Shown here: positions 1-8,333 of the stretch, piece by piece
Numbering within the stretch: position 1 is the first letter of the stretch
Layout: every line of letters begins with the position of its first letter
Source: Alkalihalobacillus trypoxylicola
GTDB taxonomy: Bacteria; Bacillota; Bacilli; Bacillales; Bacillaceae_D
DNA: 64,000 bases
NCBI RefSeq assembly: GCF_001590785.1
Contig: NZ_LTAO01000006.1
Location: 1 to 64,000 of the forward strand
Direction of reading: 5' to 3'
Position numbers and translations under genes: made by a program
The notes under the pieces: model-generated
What the model saw: only the letters and a program-made list of their open reading frames with translations
Databases searched by the model: none
What the model was told of the DNA's origin: nothing

Positions 1-123
1 TGGACTACGACCGCCATCGTAGAACAAACCGTCCACAACTATATTTATGATTATAACAATAATCGTATCCAAACGAAACTAAATAACCAGTCGCCAATAA
101 ATTATCGACAACTGATTATTTAA
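1..123 (+). CDS. IS3-family transposase (OrfB), C-terminal fragment
   Basis: The frame is open from the first base and stops at TAA 121-123, so only the last 40 residues are visible. They carry the tail YNNNRIQTKLNNQSPINYR, the pattern that closes the integrase-type (rve) domain of IS3-family OrfB transposases. The catalytic DDE residues lie beyond the left edge. A terminal-repeat-like sequence follows within 40 bp, so the 3' end of the IS appears intact. Whether the whole element is complete or active cannot be judged here. Confidence 0.8.
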   Translation, partial: WTTTAIVEQTVHNYIYDYNNNRIQTKLNNQSPINYRQLII

Positions 124-138
124 AAAGGTGTTTTACCC

Positions 139-158
139 TGTCTCAAAAACGGGGGTCA
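139..158 (+). repeat. Probable right terminal repeat of the IS3-family element
   Basis: The sequence TGTCTCAAAAACGGGGGTCA ends in CA, and its complement starts TGACCCCC, the style of IS150/IS3-group ends. It lies 16 bp after the transposase stop codon. The left end is outside the window, so the pairing cannot be verified. Confidence 0.45.
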
Positions 159-262
159 CTCCCTAAAGAAGGAGGTTTCATTGTTCATTATTGATGTTTG
201 CATCCATTACACATCATTTCAAGTTTCTCTAAAGTAATAATTTTAAAAAAGGTTTTGTCTCA
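159..262 (+). repeat. R2 element, copy 1 (interrupted by the IS end)
   Basis: From AAGGAGGTTTCATTG onward this matches the right half of the R2 repeats near 15.4, 18.0 and 42.5 kb, including the tail GCATCCATTACACATCATTT. Like the 18.0 kb copy it continues into an ATTTTAAAAAAGGTTT stretch. The left arm of the usual AACCCTCC...GGAGGGTT hairpin is missing and is replaced by the IS end, so the IS probably inserted into this copy. Confidence 0.6.
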
Positions 263-275
263 TCCTTGATTTATT

Positions 276-683
276 TTATAGTAATGTAAGCTCTAATTCT
301 GAAATAAGATTGTGAGCAACTGGCATAAACTTTGCCGGAACTTCACCATCTTTATCTACCGGTGCTGCAAATTGGTTAATGGAGCTCACTAATATTCCAC
401 TTCCTGGAGTATCTTCGTTATCAATTCCCCCCTGGTATTCATGCGCTAATAAGAATAGTTGTCCTATTTCTACACTTACACCTTTCTGCTCTAGCTCTCC
501 ATCAATAGTTTTAAAAGGTATACGCAAAAAGACATAACCGTCACTCTCATCTATTTTATAATCAAAATAACCATGATCATAATCCCAATTTCCACCTAAT
601 ACGTACCCTAATGGCTTGATATCTTCTTGAAGTTTTTTTAATTTAAAAGTGGTTCCTTCTATCCTTGAAGGTAGTGCAATCAT
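276..683 (-). CDS. yugN: YugN-like family protein
   Basis: A 135-residue cytosolic protein that matches the YugN-like family (function unknown) known from Bacillus next to pgi. The recognisable core is near residues 20-55, with GYVLGGNWDYDHGYFDYKI. I start at ATG 681-683 rather than at an upstream in-frame start (728) because AGGAGG lies about 8 nt before it and the protein then begins MIALPSRIEG, as in relatives. It is convergent with the IS end and divergent from the DinB-like gene. There is no signal peptide or membrane segment. No biochemical role can be assigned. Confidence 0.8.
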   Translation of the reverse strand: MIALPSRIEGTTFKLKKLQEDIKPLGYVLGGNWDYDHGYFDYKIDESDGYVFLRIPFKTIDGELEQKGVSVEIGQLFLLAHEYQGGIDNEDTPGSGILVSSINQFAAPVDKDGEVPAKFMPVAHNLISELELTLL

Positions 684-808
684 CCTGTTCTTCCTCCTTT
701 TTAAAGGCTTTAAATTATCTTTCCTCACACTCCAATAATTATGTAAAAAATATGATATAGTTGATTTATTCTTAAGAGGCGTTATTCCTAAAGAAAGTAG
801 ATGATTAA

Positions 809-1270
809 TTGAAAGAAAAAATATTGAATCATTATATGATGACCATTAACTTTGTTACTTCGTTTCATGATATTAGTAATCAGCAGTGGCGTACACCTAT
901 TGAGAAAGACAAATGGACCATTGCTGAAGTTATTTCTCATTTAACACATTGGGATTTATTTATTTTAGAGAAGAGAATTCCTTATTTATGGTCATCTGAT
1001 CCTTTACCGAAAGCAGGGTCCGTAGAGGATATGAACCATTATGCTGCTAGCCTCGCTCGCCAGCAAAGCAAAGAAACGACTATTTATGAGTATATAAAAA
1101 CAAGAAATCAATTATATAAGAGTGTTCATGAAATTTCAGCTTCAAATTGGGAGGTCGATTTTCATATTGGTACAACCAAATTGAATGTGTACAAGTATCT
1201 TAATGACCTTGCAGAGCATGACTCACATCATTTAGAACAAATAAAGCAGTTTCTCGCTCTCTCTAAGTAA
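809..1270 (+). CDS. DinB/YfiT-like four-helix protein
   Basis: A 153-residue helical protein of the DinB/YfiT superfamily, typically metal-binding proteins, some of which act as thiol or bacillithiol transferases. Histidines suited to the metal site are seen in SHLTHWD (about residues 43-49) and in the C-terminal EHDSHHLEQI (about 135-144). The proposed start is TTG 809 with a weak upstream AAAGAAAG. ATG codons at 836 and 839 are alternatives. It is transcribed towards pgi and ends at a shared bidirectional terminator. Substrate unknown. Confidence 0.75.
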   Translation: MKEKILNHYMMTINFVTSFHDISNQQWRTPIEKDKWTIAEVISHLTHWDLFILEKRIPYLWSSDPLPKAGSVEDMNHYAASLARQQSKETTIYEYIKTRNQLYKSVHEISASNWEVDFHIGTTKLNVYKYLNDLAEHDSHHLEQIKQFLALSK

Positions 1271-1300
1271 CCTTAACTTTTTTGATAGGATAAGAATAGA

Positions 1301-1339
1301 AAAAAAGCCGATGACTTTTTATAGGAGTCACCGGCTTTT
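1301..1339. terminator. Bidirectional terminator between the DinB-like gene and pgi
   Basis: Stem AAAGCCGATGACT/AGTCACCGGCTTT (1304-1316 with 1326-1338) is flanked by A and T runs on both sides, serving two convergent genes. Confidence 0.9.
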
Positions 1340-1362
1340 ATGATGTTATGCGAGTCTATTTT

Positions 1363-2709
1363 TTATAAACGTTTTTCTAATTTTTCTTTTTCTTCCTCAA
1401 AGCCTGGCTTTCCTAATAGAGCAAACATATTCTTTTTATAAGCTTCAACACCTGGCTGATCAAACGGATTCACGCCTAAGAGGTAACCACTTAATCCTAC
1501 CGCTTTTTCAAAGAAATAAACTAAATATCCAAAATGATACTCATTTAGTTCAGGGATGTTTACAATAAGGTTTGGTACTTCTCCATCAGTATGAGCTAAC
1601 ATTGTACCTTGAAAAGCCTTTTTGTTAACGAAATCCATGGTTTCGCCCGCTAAATAGTTTAAGCCATCCAAATCATTTTCAGCTTTTTCAATCGTGATTT
1701 GCTCATGAACTTCTTCTACATTTAAAACCGTTTCGAAAATATGACGACGTCCTTCTTGGATATATTGCCCCATAGAATGCAAATCCGTTGAAAAATCGAC
1801 TGAAGCAGGGTATAGACCTTTTTGGTCCTTTCCTTCACTTTCACCGAACAGTTGCTTCCACCATTCTGAAACGAAGTGCAAAGAAGGCTCATAGTTTACC
1901 ATTAGCTCGATTGCTTTTCCTCTAGAATAAAGGATATTACGAACCGCAGCATATTGATAAGCCTGATTGCTCTCAAGAGAAGGTTGACTAAAGTCTTCTC
2001 TTGCTTCTGCCGCTCCCTTCATCATCGCTTCAATATCAAGTCCACTAACAGCAATTGGTAGAAGTCCTACAGCTGTTAAGACAGAGAATCGTCCTCCTAC
2101 ATCATCAGGAATGACAAAAGTTTCGTAGCCTTCTTCATCAGCAACCGTTTTTAAAGCTCCTTTTGCTTTATCAGTGGTCGCAAAAATACGATTACGAGCT
2201 TCCTCTTTACCATATTTCTTTTCTAATAAGTCACGGAAAACGCGGAAGGCTATAGCCGGCTCAGTCGTAGTTCCTGATTTGGAAATAACGTTAACCGATA
2301 CATCCTTTCCTTCAATCGCTTGTAAAAGATGATTTACATATGTAGAGCTTATATTATTTCCGACAAAGAATACTTGTGGAGTTTTACGTTCTTCTTTGTT
2401 TAAGATATTATAAAATGAATGCTGTAAAGCTTCTATAGCGGCTCGTGCGCCTAAATATGAACCACCAATTCCGATTACAATTAAGACATCAGAGTTGTTT
2501 TTAATTTTTTCAGCTGCTGCCTGAATTCGTGCAAATTCGTCAGTGTCATATTCAACAGGTAAATCAATCCAGCCTAAATAATCACTTCCTGCACCAGTAC
2601 CATTGTGTAATGCATTATGAGCAGCAGTTACTGCATCTTGTAAATAATCAACTTCGTGTTGACTAAAAAACGAAAGAGCTTTTGAATAATCAAATTGTAC
2701 TTTCTTCAT
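1363..2709 (-). CDS. pgi: Glucose-6-phosphate isomerase
   Basis: Interconverts glucose-6-phosphate and fructose-6-phosphate in glycolysis and gluconeogenesis. At 448 residues it has the usual length of the short Bacillus-type enzyme. Visible landmarks are the sugar-phosphate-binding [15 protein letters not shown] near residue 140, the active-site glutamate in [12 protein letters not shown] near 285-295, and [13 protein letters not shown] near 415. ATG 2709 has GGGAGG about 10 nt upstream. It sits beside yugN, as in other Bacilli. Cytosolic and monocistronic, with a repeat-filled gap upstream. Confidence 0.97.
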   Translation of the reverse strand: MKKVQFDYSKALSFFSQHEVDYLQDAVTAAHNALHNGTGAGSDYLGWIDLPVEYDTDEFARIQAAAEKIKNNSDVLIVIGIGGSYLGARAAIEALQHSFYNILNKEERKTPQVFFVGNNISSTYVNHLLQAIEGKDVSVNVISKSGTTTEPAIAFRVFRDLLEKKYGKEEARNRIFATTDKAKGALKTVADEEGYETFVIPDDVGGRFSVLTAVGLLPIAVSGLDIEAMMKGAAEAREDFSQPSLESNQAYQYAAVRNILYSRGKAIELMVNYEPSLHFVSEWWKQLFGESEGKDQKGLYPASVDFSTDLHSMGQYIQEGRRHIFETVLNVEEVHEQITIEKAENDLDGLNYLAGETMDFVNKKAFQGTMLAHTDGEVPNLIVNIPELNEYHFGYLVYFFEKAVGLSGYLLGVNPFDQPGVEAYKKNMFALLGKPGFEEEKEKLEKRL

Positions 2710-2893
2710 TAAAACCGACCTCCCAAGTTTGTTTTCAATCTCTCATTCTTACACTTTAACGAAGGAAAGTTGAAGAATCAAGGTTTATTATTAATTTTTC
2801 TCTAAACATTCTAAAATCTACTTTGATTTTGTCATAATATTTACAAAATTCCCATGCAATATATAAAAAGTCATCTATTTTGTTAGTTGAACC

Positions 2894-3124
2894 AATTTCA
2901 TCATTTATATCCTATAATGAAATCCGAATGAGTAGGTTTTTGATTTCCACTTTAGGTAGATGCTTTCACAGGGCTTGTCTTCAGCTAACTCCGACGACTT
3001 AGAGCTTCGTCAGAGTGGATCTTCACACGGCGCTCATCCTTTGGGAGTCACTACCTACCGTTGCAATCATCGAGTAAATCCGCAACCATTTTGTTTCATT
3101 CACTTATAGAGCAATGATGAAATT
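2894..3124 (+). repeat. R1 MITE-like palindromic element, copy A
   Basis: First of seven copies of a 230-260 bp intergenic element. The ends are inverted, AATTTCATCATT at the left and AATGATGAAATT at the right. Just inside the left end is CCTATAATGA. The core reads TTTAGGTAGATGCTTTC at the left and TTTGGGAGTCACTACCTACC at the right, which pair imperfectly. The centre holds a small CTCTGAC...GTCAGAG-type hairpin, degenerate in this copy. It occupies most of the 2710-3151 gap between pgi and the alcohol dehydrogenase. No gene or target-site duplication is evident. Confidence 0.85.
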
Positions 3125-3151
3125 CGCTCAGTTGGTATTAATATTTAGATT

Positions 3152-4315
3152 TTACAACGCATCTTTTAACAATTCTGTAACGGACGTCTTATTCATTTTT
3201 TTAAAGTTACCAAATTCTCCATTTTCACTTGCAATATCGGCCATTCTTTCTATTGAATCATCTTTAATATCATAATCAGCCAATCGGTTTGGTGCTCCTA
3301 AGCTTGTCCAAAATTCAGATAAACGTTCAATACCCTCTAAAGCGATTTCCTCTTGTGATTTATCATCAATATTTACATTAAATACTTCTGTTGCCAATTG
3401 AACGTGTCTTTCTAGCCTTTCATTCATGCTTTTCTTCAGCCAATGCGGAAAAATGATTGCTAGTCCACCTGCATGAGGGATATCATGTACAGCCGAAATC
3501 GCATGCTCGATATTATGTGAACCCCAATCACCTCTTGCCCCCATCTGTGTAATTCCATTAAGAGCCATTGTGCCACAATATAATATCGTCTCTCTAGCCT
3601 CGATATCGTGTAAATCATTTATTAGTTTAGGTGCTGTTTCTATCACTGTTTTTAAAATCGATTCACAAATTCGATCCTGTAGGGGAGTGTTTGTTGCATG
3701 ATGAAAATACGCCTCTAAAACGTGACTCATCATATCGACCATACCATATACGGTCTGGTCCATTGGAACAGATAATGTGTTTTCCGGATCCAAAATAGAG
3801 AACGAAGGAAATACATGAGGACTTCCCCATCCAACCTTTTGATTACTTTCCCAATTTGTAATAACTGAACCAGAATTCATTTCTGAGCCTGTTGCCGCAA
3901 GGGTTAAAATCGTTCCAAATGGAAGAGCGCTATGAGCTATTTCCTTTTTAGTAATAATATCCCATATATCAACATCTGATGTTGCCCCTGCTGCAATCGC
4001 CTTTGTTGCATCTATGACACTACCGCCACCCACAGCTAGAATGAAATCAATGTGCTGCTTTTGGCATATTTCAACCCCTTTTTTTACTGTGGTTAGCCTT
4101 GGATTAGGTTCAATACCTGCTAGTTCAAACACTTCTTTATCAGCGCGAGCCAAGCTTTCAATAACATGATTATATAATCCGTTACGTTTAATACTACCGC
4201 CACCATAAACAAGTAATACTTTCTTTCCTACGTTATTTAATTGTTCAAGTAATGCTTTATTTTGATCTTTTCCGAAAATTAATTTTGTTGGGTTATGAAA
4301 CACAAATGGATTCAT
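3152..4315 (-). CDS. Iron-dependent alcohol (butanol-type) dehydrogenase, YugJ/YugK family
   Basis: A 387-residue group III (iron-containing) alcohol dehydrogenase. The NAD(P)-binding half shows [13 protein letters not shown] (about 37-49) and [17 protein letters not shown] (about 94-110). The metal ligands are expected in [12 protein letters not shown] (about 192-203) and in the pair SHNIEHAIS and [10 protein letters not shown] (about 263-285). It closely resembles the B. subtilis YugJ/YugK paralogues, annotated as NADPH-dependent butanol dehydrogenases. I cannot say which of the two is the orthologue. Physiological substrate not known from sequence. Confidence 0.93.
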   Translation of the reverse strand: MNPFVFHNPTKLIFGKDQNKALLEQLNNVGKKVLLVYGGGSIKRNGLYNHVIESLARADKEVFELAGIEPNPRLTTVKKGVEICQKQHIDFILAVGGGSVIDATKAIAAGATSDVDIWDIITKKEIAHSALPFGTILTLAATGSEMNSGSVITNWESNQKVGWGSPHVFPSFSILDPENTLSVPMDQTVYGMVDMMSHVLEAYFHHATNTPLQDRICESILKTVIETAPKLINDLHDIEARETILYCGTMALNGITQMGARGDWGSHNIEHAISAVHDIPHAGGLAIIFPHWLKKSMNERLERHVQLATEVFNVNIDDKSQEEIALEGIERLSEFWTSLGAPNRLADYDIKDDSIERMADIASENGEFGNFKKMNKTSVTELLKDAL

Positions 4316-4615
4316 TATTATTCACCTGCTTCTTATGTATTTCCCTTATTATTCATGATTCAGTAAGAAACGTAAAGATTTTTGCTTATAGCATTGCCTT
4401 ATATATTCTTCTTGTTATCAATACAAAGGGTTAAGTTATGAAAATTATTATTTCCTGAACGTTCATTTTATATTGGTTAAAAGGAAGGAATAATATGTTA
4501 AAAAAATTGTAAAAAAATCTGTATATTATTTCCCCTTCAATCTAATTCTAAACAAGAAGCATACTCTTATTGAAGAGCGCCGCTTCTATTTTATTCATCG
4601 TTGGAGGTGATAATC

Positions 4616-4840
4616 GTGAGTGGTTTACAAAGAACAGCTTTAGCTCTTACTATTATTGGTGCCATTAACTGGGGACTTATTGGATTTTTCCGCTTTGATC
4701 TTGTAGCAGCTATATTTAACGGTCAAGCGGCAGCAATCTCACGTGTAATTTATGCGATTGTCGGGTTAGCAGGTTTATACTGTATATCTCTTTTATTGAA
4801 GCCTTCAGAAGAGATTGATCATGTCCCAGAAACAGAATAA
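4616..4840 (+). CDS. yuzA: DUF378 small membrane protein (YuzA)
   Basis: A 74-residue membrane protein with two hydrophobic helices (about 5-27 and 40-60) and the DUF378 signature ALTIIGAINWGLIGFFRFDL. I use GTG 4616 because GGAGGTGA at 4603-4610 is an ideal ribosome binding site for it. The upstream TTG at 4601 overlaps that site. It is followed at once by a terminator. Function unknown. Neighbouring yugI and the alcohol dehydrogenase reproduce the Bacillus order. Confidence 0.85.
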   Translation: MSGLQRTALALTIIGAINWGLIGFFRFDLVAAIFNGQAAAISRVIYAIVGLAGLYCISLLLKPSEEIDHVPETE

Positions 4841-4847
4841 CATGGCT

Positions 4848-4883
4848 AACAAAAAGGCGTATATGTTACGCCTTTTTGTTTTA
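4848..4883 (+). terminator. Terminator of yuzA
   Basis: Hairpin AAAAAGGCGTA/TACGCCTTTTT followed by GTTTT, 8 bp after the yuzA stop codon. Confidence 0.9.
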
Positions 4884-4896
4884 TTAAATATTAAAA

Positions 4897-4931
4897 ACAA
4901 AATCCAGGTCATCAGAGATGACCTGGATTTT
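4897..4931 (-). terminator. Terminator of yugI
   Basis: Hairpin AATCCAGGTCATC/GATGACCTGGATT. On the minus strand a TTTTG tract follows. Ten bp beyond the yugI stop. Confidence 0.85.
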
Positions 4932-4940
4932 TATGCTACA

Positions 4941-5366
4941 TTATTTTTTAGCACGTTTATTTAAATCGGCTTGGATTTCATTAGATTGTTTTAACCACTC
5001 TTTTAATTTATCTTCTAGTGTATTAAAACCTTGTGTTTTTTGTTGTTGCTGAGCTTGTGGTTTTCTTGTATTACCAGCACCACCTGTATTATTTGGACGA
5101 GGCTTACGTGCTGGACGCTCAGGTGCCTCTTGTGTAGCTCGAATTGATAAAGAAATCTTTCCAGAATTTTCATCAATTGACATTACTTTAACTTTCACTT
5201 CATCTCCTACTGTAAGAACATCGTTAATATCTTTAACAAATCCATGTGCTACTTCAGAAATGTGAACCAAGCCTTGTTTTTGATCATCGATTGCAACGAA
5301 AGCACCAAAAGGTTTAATTCCCGTTACTTTCCCCTCAATGATACTTCCAACTTCATAATTTGACAT
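4941..5366 (-). CDS. yugI: S1-domain RNA-binding general stress protein (YugI/GSP13)
   Basis: A 141-residue protein with one S1 RNA-binding domain at residues 5-77 (VGSIIEGKVTGIKPFGAFVA, GLVHISEVA, KISLSIRA). A low-complexity Pro/Gly/Gln linker follows (about 82-112), then a short charged tail with FNTLEDKLKEWLKQS. It matches YugI, a ribosome-associated stress-induced protein of B. subtilis. The S1 fold implies binding to RNA or ribosomes. The linker is longer than I recall for B. subtilis YugI. Confidence 0.9.
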   Translation of the reverse strand: MSNYEVGSIIEGKVTGIKPFGAFVAIDDQKQGLVHISEVAHGFVKDINDVLTVGDEVKVKVMSIDENSGKISLSIRATQEAPERPARKPRPNNTGGAGNTRKPQAQQQQKTQGFNTLEDKLKEWLKQSNEIQADLNKRAKK

Positions 5367-5549
5367 CTACATACAACTCCTAAATAATTTTTAACCTTTT
5401 AATATTAACATAGGATCCCTGAATAAGCAAAAGGTCGAATGATTTTTACACAGCTTTCTTTTGTAGCTGTATTTATATCAACCGACCTTACTACTATCAA
5501 GAAATTCGATTGAAGCTTTATCAACTAAATGCTTTTTACCAAAAAAAAA

Positions 5550-6701
5550 TTATTTAGTAGCTTCCTTGTTTATTTTTAATTGACCTTTTTCTAAAGTGAC
5601 TAAATTCATTTCTACCTTCAAATCTCTACTGTATTTTTGTAGCTTATATTCATCTTTATCACTAATTAAACTAATTACTTTTCCCGCTTTCCCCATTCTT
5701 CCTGTCCGCCCAGCACGATGAAGATAACTATTAGAATGAGAAGCTGCCTCTAATTGGATAATATGAGTGACATCATCTATATCTAACCCTCGTGAAGCCA
5801 CATCTGTAGCCACTAAAATGTGTACAGTGCCCTCTTTAAATTGTTTAATCGCTTTTTCTCTTTCAATTTTTGACTGCTCGGAGGAAAGAGGTGCTACTTC
5901 AATTTTTCGATAGGCTAACTTTTCTACCACTTCGTTCAAACGTTCTATTTGATTAACAAAAACAATACCTTTTTTGATATGTTCTGCATGAATGAGCTTT
6001 CTAGTAAGGTCAATTCTTTCTCTTTCAGTCACTTTCAAATAAAGGTGAGAAATTTCTTGTACTAAGAGACCACCTTCTGCTTCTAAAGACACGATAAATG
6101 GTGCAAAATCGGCTACCATCTCTTTAAAGTTTGTTGGAATGGTGGCGGAAACAAATAAATATTGAGCTTCTCTGCCAACACGCTGAGCAATTTTGGTAAA
6201 ATCCTCCCAAGCAGATTGCTCGTCTACCATTCGATCCGCTTCGTCCACTGCTACTATTTCTACTTCATGCACTTTTAGCTTTTTTAATTGAAGCAGCTCT
6301 AAAATTCTACCAGGAGTTCCAACAGCAATCTGTGGCTTTTCTTTTTTTAATCGCTCAAGCTGCCTCTTCACATTAGCACCGCCAATTAGAGATGCATGCT
6401 TAATTGGGTAATTTTCCGTTAGCTTCTTCAAAACATCCATAATTTGCATTGCTAACTCTTGAGAAGGCGCGATAATGATTGCCTGTAGTCCTTTTTTTTC
6501 GGAATTAACCTTCGAAAGAATAGGCAATAAGAAAGCTAGCGTTTTACCTGTTCCCGTTTGTGAGCGTGCAACAATATCTTGTCCAGACATCGCTTCTGGA
6601 ATCATTTGTTTTTGTATATCTGTAGGTTCTTCAATATCCATTTTCTCTAATTGTGTCCAAATACTTTCTGCTAGAGGCATTTCTTGAAAAAATGTTTTCA
6701 T
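5550..6701 (-). CDS. DEAD-box RNA helicase (YfmL/CshC-like)
   Basis: A 383-residue ATP-dependent RNA helicase with a minimal two-RecA core. Seen in order: Q motif EPTDIQKQMIPEA, motif I ARSQTGTGKT, GGANVKRQ, TPGR, DEAD (VAVDEADRM), SAT, the VATDVASRGLDI block, and HRAGRTGR. The short C-terminal tail and the GGANVKRQLERLKK segment resemble B. subtilis YfmL, linked to ribosome biogenesis and cold growth. An in-frame GTG at 6722 overlaps the thiM stop. I start at ATG 6701 because AAAGGATGAG lies just upstream. Coupling to thiM is probable, since the genes are about 20 bp apart. Confidence 0.9.
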   Translation of the reverse strand: MKTFFQEMPLAESIWTQLEKMDIEEPTDIQKQMIPEAMSGQDIVARSQTGTGKTLAFLLPILSKVNSEKKGLQAIIIAPSQELAMQIMDVLKKLTENYPIKHASLIGGANVKRQLERLKKEKPQIAVGTPGRILELLQLKKLKVHEVEIVAVDEADRMVDEQSAWEDFTKIAQRVGREAQYLFVSATIPTNFKEMVADFAPFIVSLEAEGGLLVQEISHLYLKVTERERIDLTRKLIHAEHIKKGIVFVNQIERLNEVVEKLAYRKIEVAPLSSEQSKIEREKAIKQFKEGTVHILVATDVASRGLDIDDVTHIIQLEAASHSNSYLHRAGRTGRMGKAGKVISLISDKDEYKLQKYSRDLKVEMNLVTLEKGQLKINKEATK

Positions 6702-6722
6702 TCTTCTCATCCTTTTTTTCAC

Positions 6723-7508
6723 TTACTTTATTATTTGTTTCTTTTTTAGAATTTCATCATCTATTAATTGTAGCTGATTTAAAAACTCGTATTGAAAAGA
6801 GCCAATTCCTAAGTCTCGAGTTAATTCGTACGCTCTCTCTCCTGCTATTCCGTAATAAGAAAGAGCTTCACTAATTTTCCCCATATAATCCCTTTTAACA
6901 ACAGAACCAGAGATACAAGCCGTTATGACAGCTCCTAATAAACACCCTGTACCTACGACCTTTGTTAGCCATAGATGGCCATTCCTAATTTTCAATTGTT
7001 CAAAACCGTCGCTAACATAATCAACCGCACCCGTCACGACTACATGACAATCGAAATGCTTTGCAGCTAGTATTGCTAGACGTTCATCTTGACTACGACC
7101 AGAACCATCTACACCCTTTACGGAAACATCCCTTCCTATTAATGCAGCGATTTCACCTTGATTTCCTCTGAGTACCGATATGTTCACTTCATGAAGTATT
7201 TTTAAACATGAGTTTGTACGAAATGGGGTAGCACCGGCTCCAACTGGATCAAGGACTACAGGAACACCAGCATCATTCGCGGCTTTACCAGCAATAATCA
7301 TGCTATCCACCTGTTCTTGATTCAACGTTCCAATATTAAGTAAAAGTCCATCAGCTACTTTCGCCATATCCGCTACTTCTTCAGGACTATAGGCCATTAC
7401 AGGTGATGCACCTAGTGCTAATAAACCATTTGCCGTAAAGTTCGTTACTACTACATTTGTTATACAATGAATTAATGGATTAGATTCCCTTACCTCTTGA
7501 AGAAACAT
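6723..7508 (-). CDS. thiM: Hydroxyethylthiazole kinase
   Basis: Phosphorylates 4-methyl-5-(2-hydroxyethyl)thiazole for thiamine salvage. At 261 residues it has the usual length. Motifs are the N-terminal NPLIHCITNVVVTNFTANG, VLDPVGAG near 86, and VGTGCLLGA near 195, which holds the conserved catalytic Cys region of the ribokinase-like fold. GGGAGGAG precedes ATG 7508. Unusually it is not next to thiE or thiD, and no TPP riboswitch consensus is seen upstream, where an R1 repeat begins 75 bp away. The helicase gene follows directly. Confidence 0.95.
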   Translation of the reverse strand: MFLQEVRESNPLIHCITNVVVTNFTANGLLALGASPVMAYSPEEVADMAKVADGLLLNIGTLNQEQVDSMIIAGKAANDAGVPVVLDPVGAGATPFRTNSCLKILHEVNISVLRGNQGEIAALIGRDVSVKGVDGSGRSQDERLAILAAKHFDCHVVVTGAVDYVSDGFEQLKIRNGHLWLTKVVGTGCLLGAVITACISGSVVKRDYMGKISEALSYYGIAGERAYELTRDLGIGSFQYEFLNQLQLIDDEILKKKQIIK

Positions 7509-7582
7509 AGAATATTAAGCTCCTCCCTATTGATTGCATTAAGAAAATCTTACCTTTTTTTTATTTCTAATACAAATGAATC

Positions 7583-7820
7583 CATTTCATCATACATATC
7601 TTATAATGAAAACCGAACAATTTGGTTTTTGATTTCCACTTTAGGTAGATGCTTTCCCAAGGGCTTGTTTTCAGCTAACTCTGACTAAGCTGAGCTTCGT
7701 CAGAGTGGATTTTCAAACAGCGCTGCTCCTTTGGGAGTCACTACCTACCGTTACAATCAACAATTAAATTCACAAACATTCAAGACATTTTTTTAATAAA
7801 CGTTCGGTTTCATTCACTTA
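7583..7820 (+). repeat. R1 element, copy B
   Basis: Left end CCATTTCATCAT and CTTATAATGA as in other copies. The core contains AGGTAGATGCTTTCCCAAGG and the closing ACTACCTACC. The right end stops at TTTCATTCACTTA and runs straight into copy C, so the right inverted end is missing. Confidence 0.85.
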
Positions 7821-8056
7821 AACCCACTTCATCATTCATAAAAACCGAACATTTTGGTTTTTGATTTTCACTTTAGGTAGATGCTTTCCCAAGGGCTTGT
7901 CTTCAGCTAACTCTGACTACGCAGAGCTTCGTCAGAGTGGATCTTCAGACTGGAGTCACTACCTACCGTTACAATCAACAAGTAAATTCAAAAACATTCA
8001 AGACATATTTTTTAATAATTTTCGGTTTCATTCACTTATTAATCAATGATGAAATT
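7821..8056 (+). repeat. R1 element, copy C (tandem with B)
   Basis: Starts CACTTCATCATTCAT with a shortened left end that lacks the TATAATGA block. The inner hairpin CTCTGAC(TACGCAGAGCTTC)GTCAGAG is perfect here. About 20 bp of the usual GCGCTCATCCTTTGG stretch is deleted. The right end AATGATGAAATT is at 8045-8056. Copies B and C fill most of the thiM-alaT gap. Confidence 0.85.
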
Positions 8057-8177
8057 CACTCAAATATTCATTTCTTCAGAACATTTGATTATACTTTCTA
8101 AATATTGGTTAAACTGAGAATATAAGATGGATGGTCTTTAACAAAAGAACCTTTCATTTTTTATTCCCCCCTATTTT

Positions 8178-8210
8178 AGACAAAAGCAGAAGGTGCTTTT
8201 GTCTTTTTTT
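8178..8210 (+). terminator. Orphan intrinsic terminator on the plus strand
   Basis: Perfect 11-bp stem AGACAAAAGCA/TGCTTTTGTCT followed by T7. The T tract is on the plus strand, yet no plus-strand gene lies upstream within this gap. See findings. Confidence 0.8.
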
Positions 8211-8248
8211 ATTATAACCTTTCTTTCTCTGAATTTAGTGCTAGAAGT

Positions 8249-8296
8249 AAAAAAACGAGTCTATTGAACAATTCTTGTTCAGGTGACTCGTTTTAT
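8249..8296 (-). terminator. Terminator of alaR-alaT
   Basis: Stem AAAACGAGTC/GACTCGTTTT with an inner GAACA/TGTTC pairing. About 40 bp past the alaT stop. Confidence 0.8.
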
Positions 8297-8333
8297 AACT
8301 CAATCTGCATTCTTTTTTCTATTACATTTGACT

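Noticed and set aside
809-1270. DNA-damage-inducible role for the DinB-like protein
   Set aside because: The family name is historical. No LexA box of the CGAACN4GTTCG type is seen upstream, and the fold is shared by many thiol-transferase-like proteins.
4252-4434. Open frame of 60 codons on the plus strand
   Set aside because: Overlaps the 5' end of the alcohol dehydrogenase gene on the other strand, and no ribosome binding site or family is visible.
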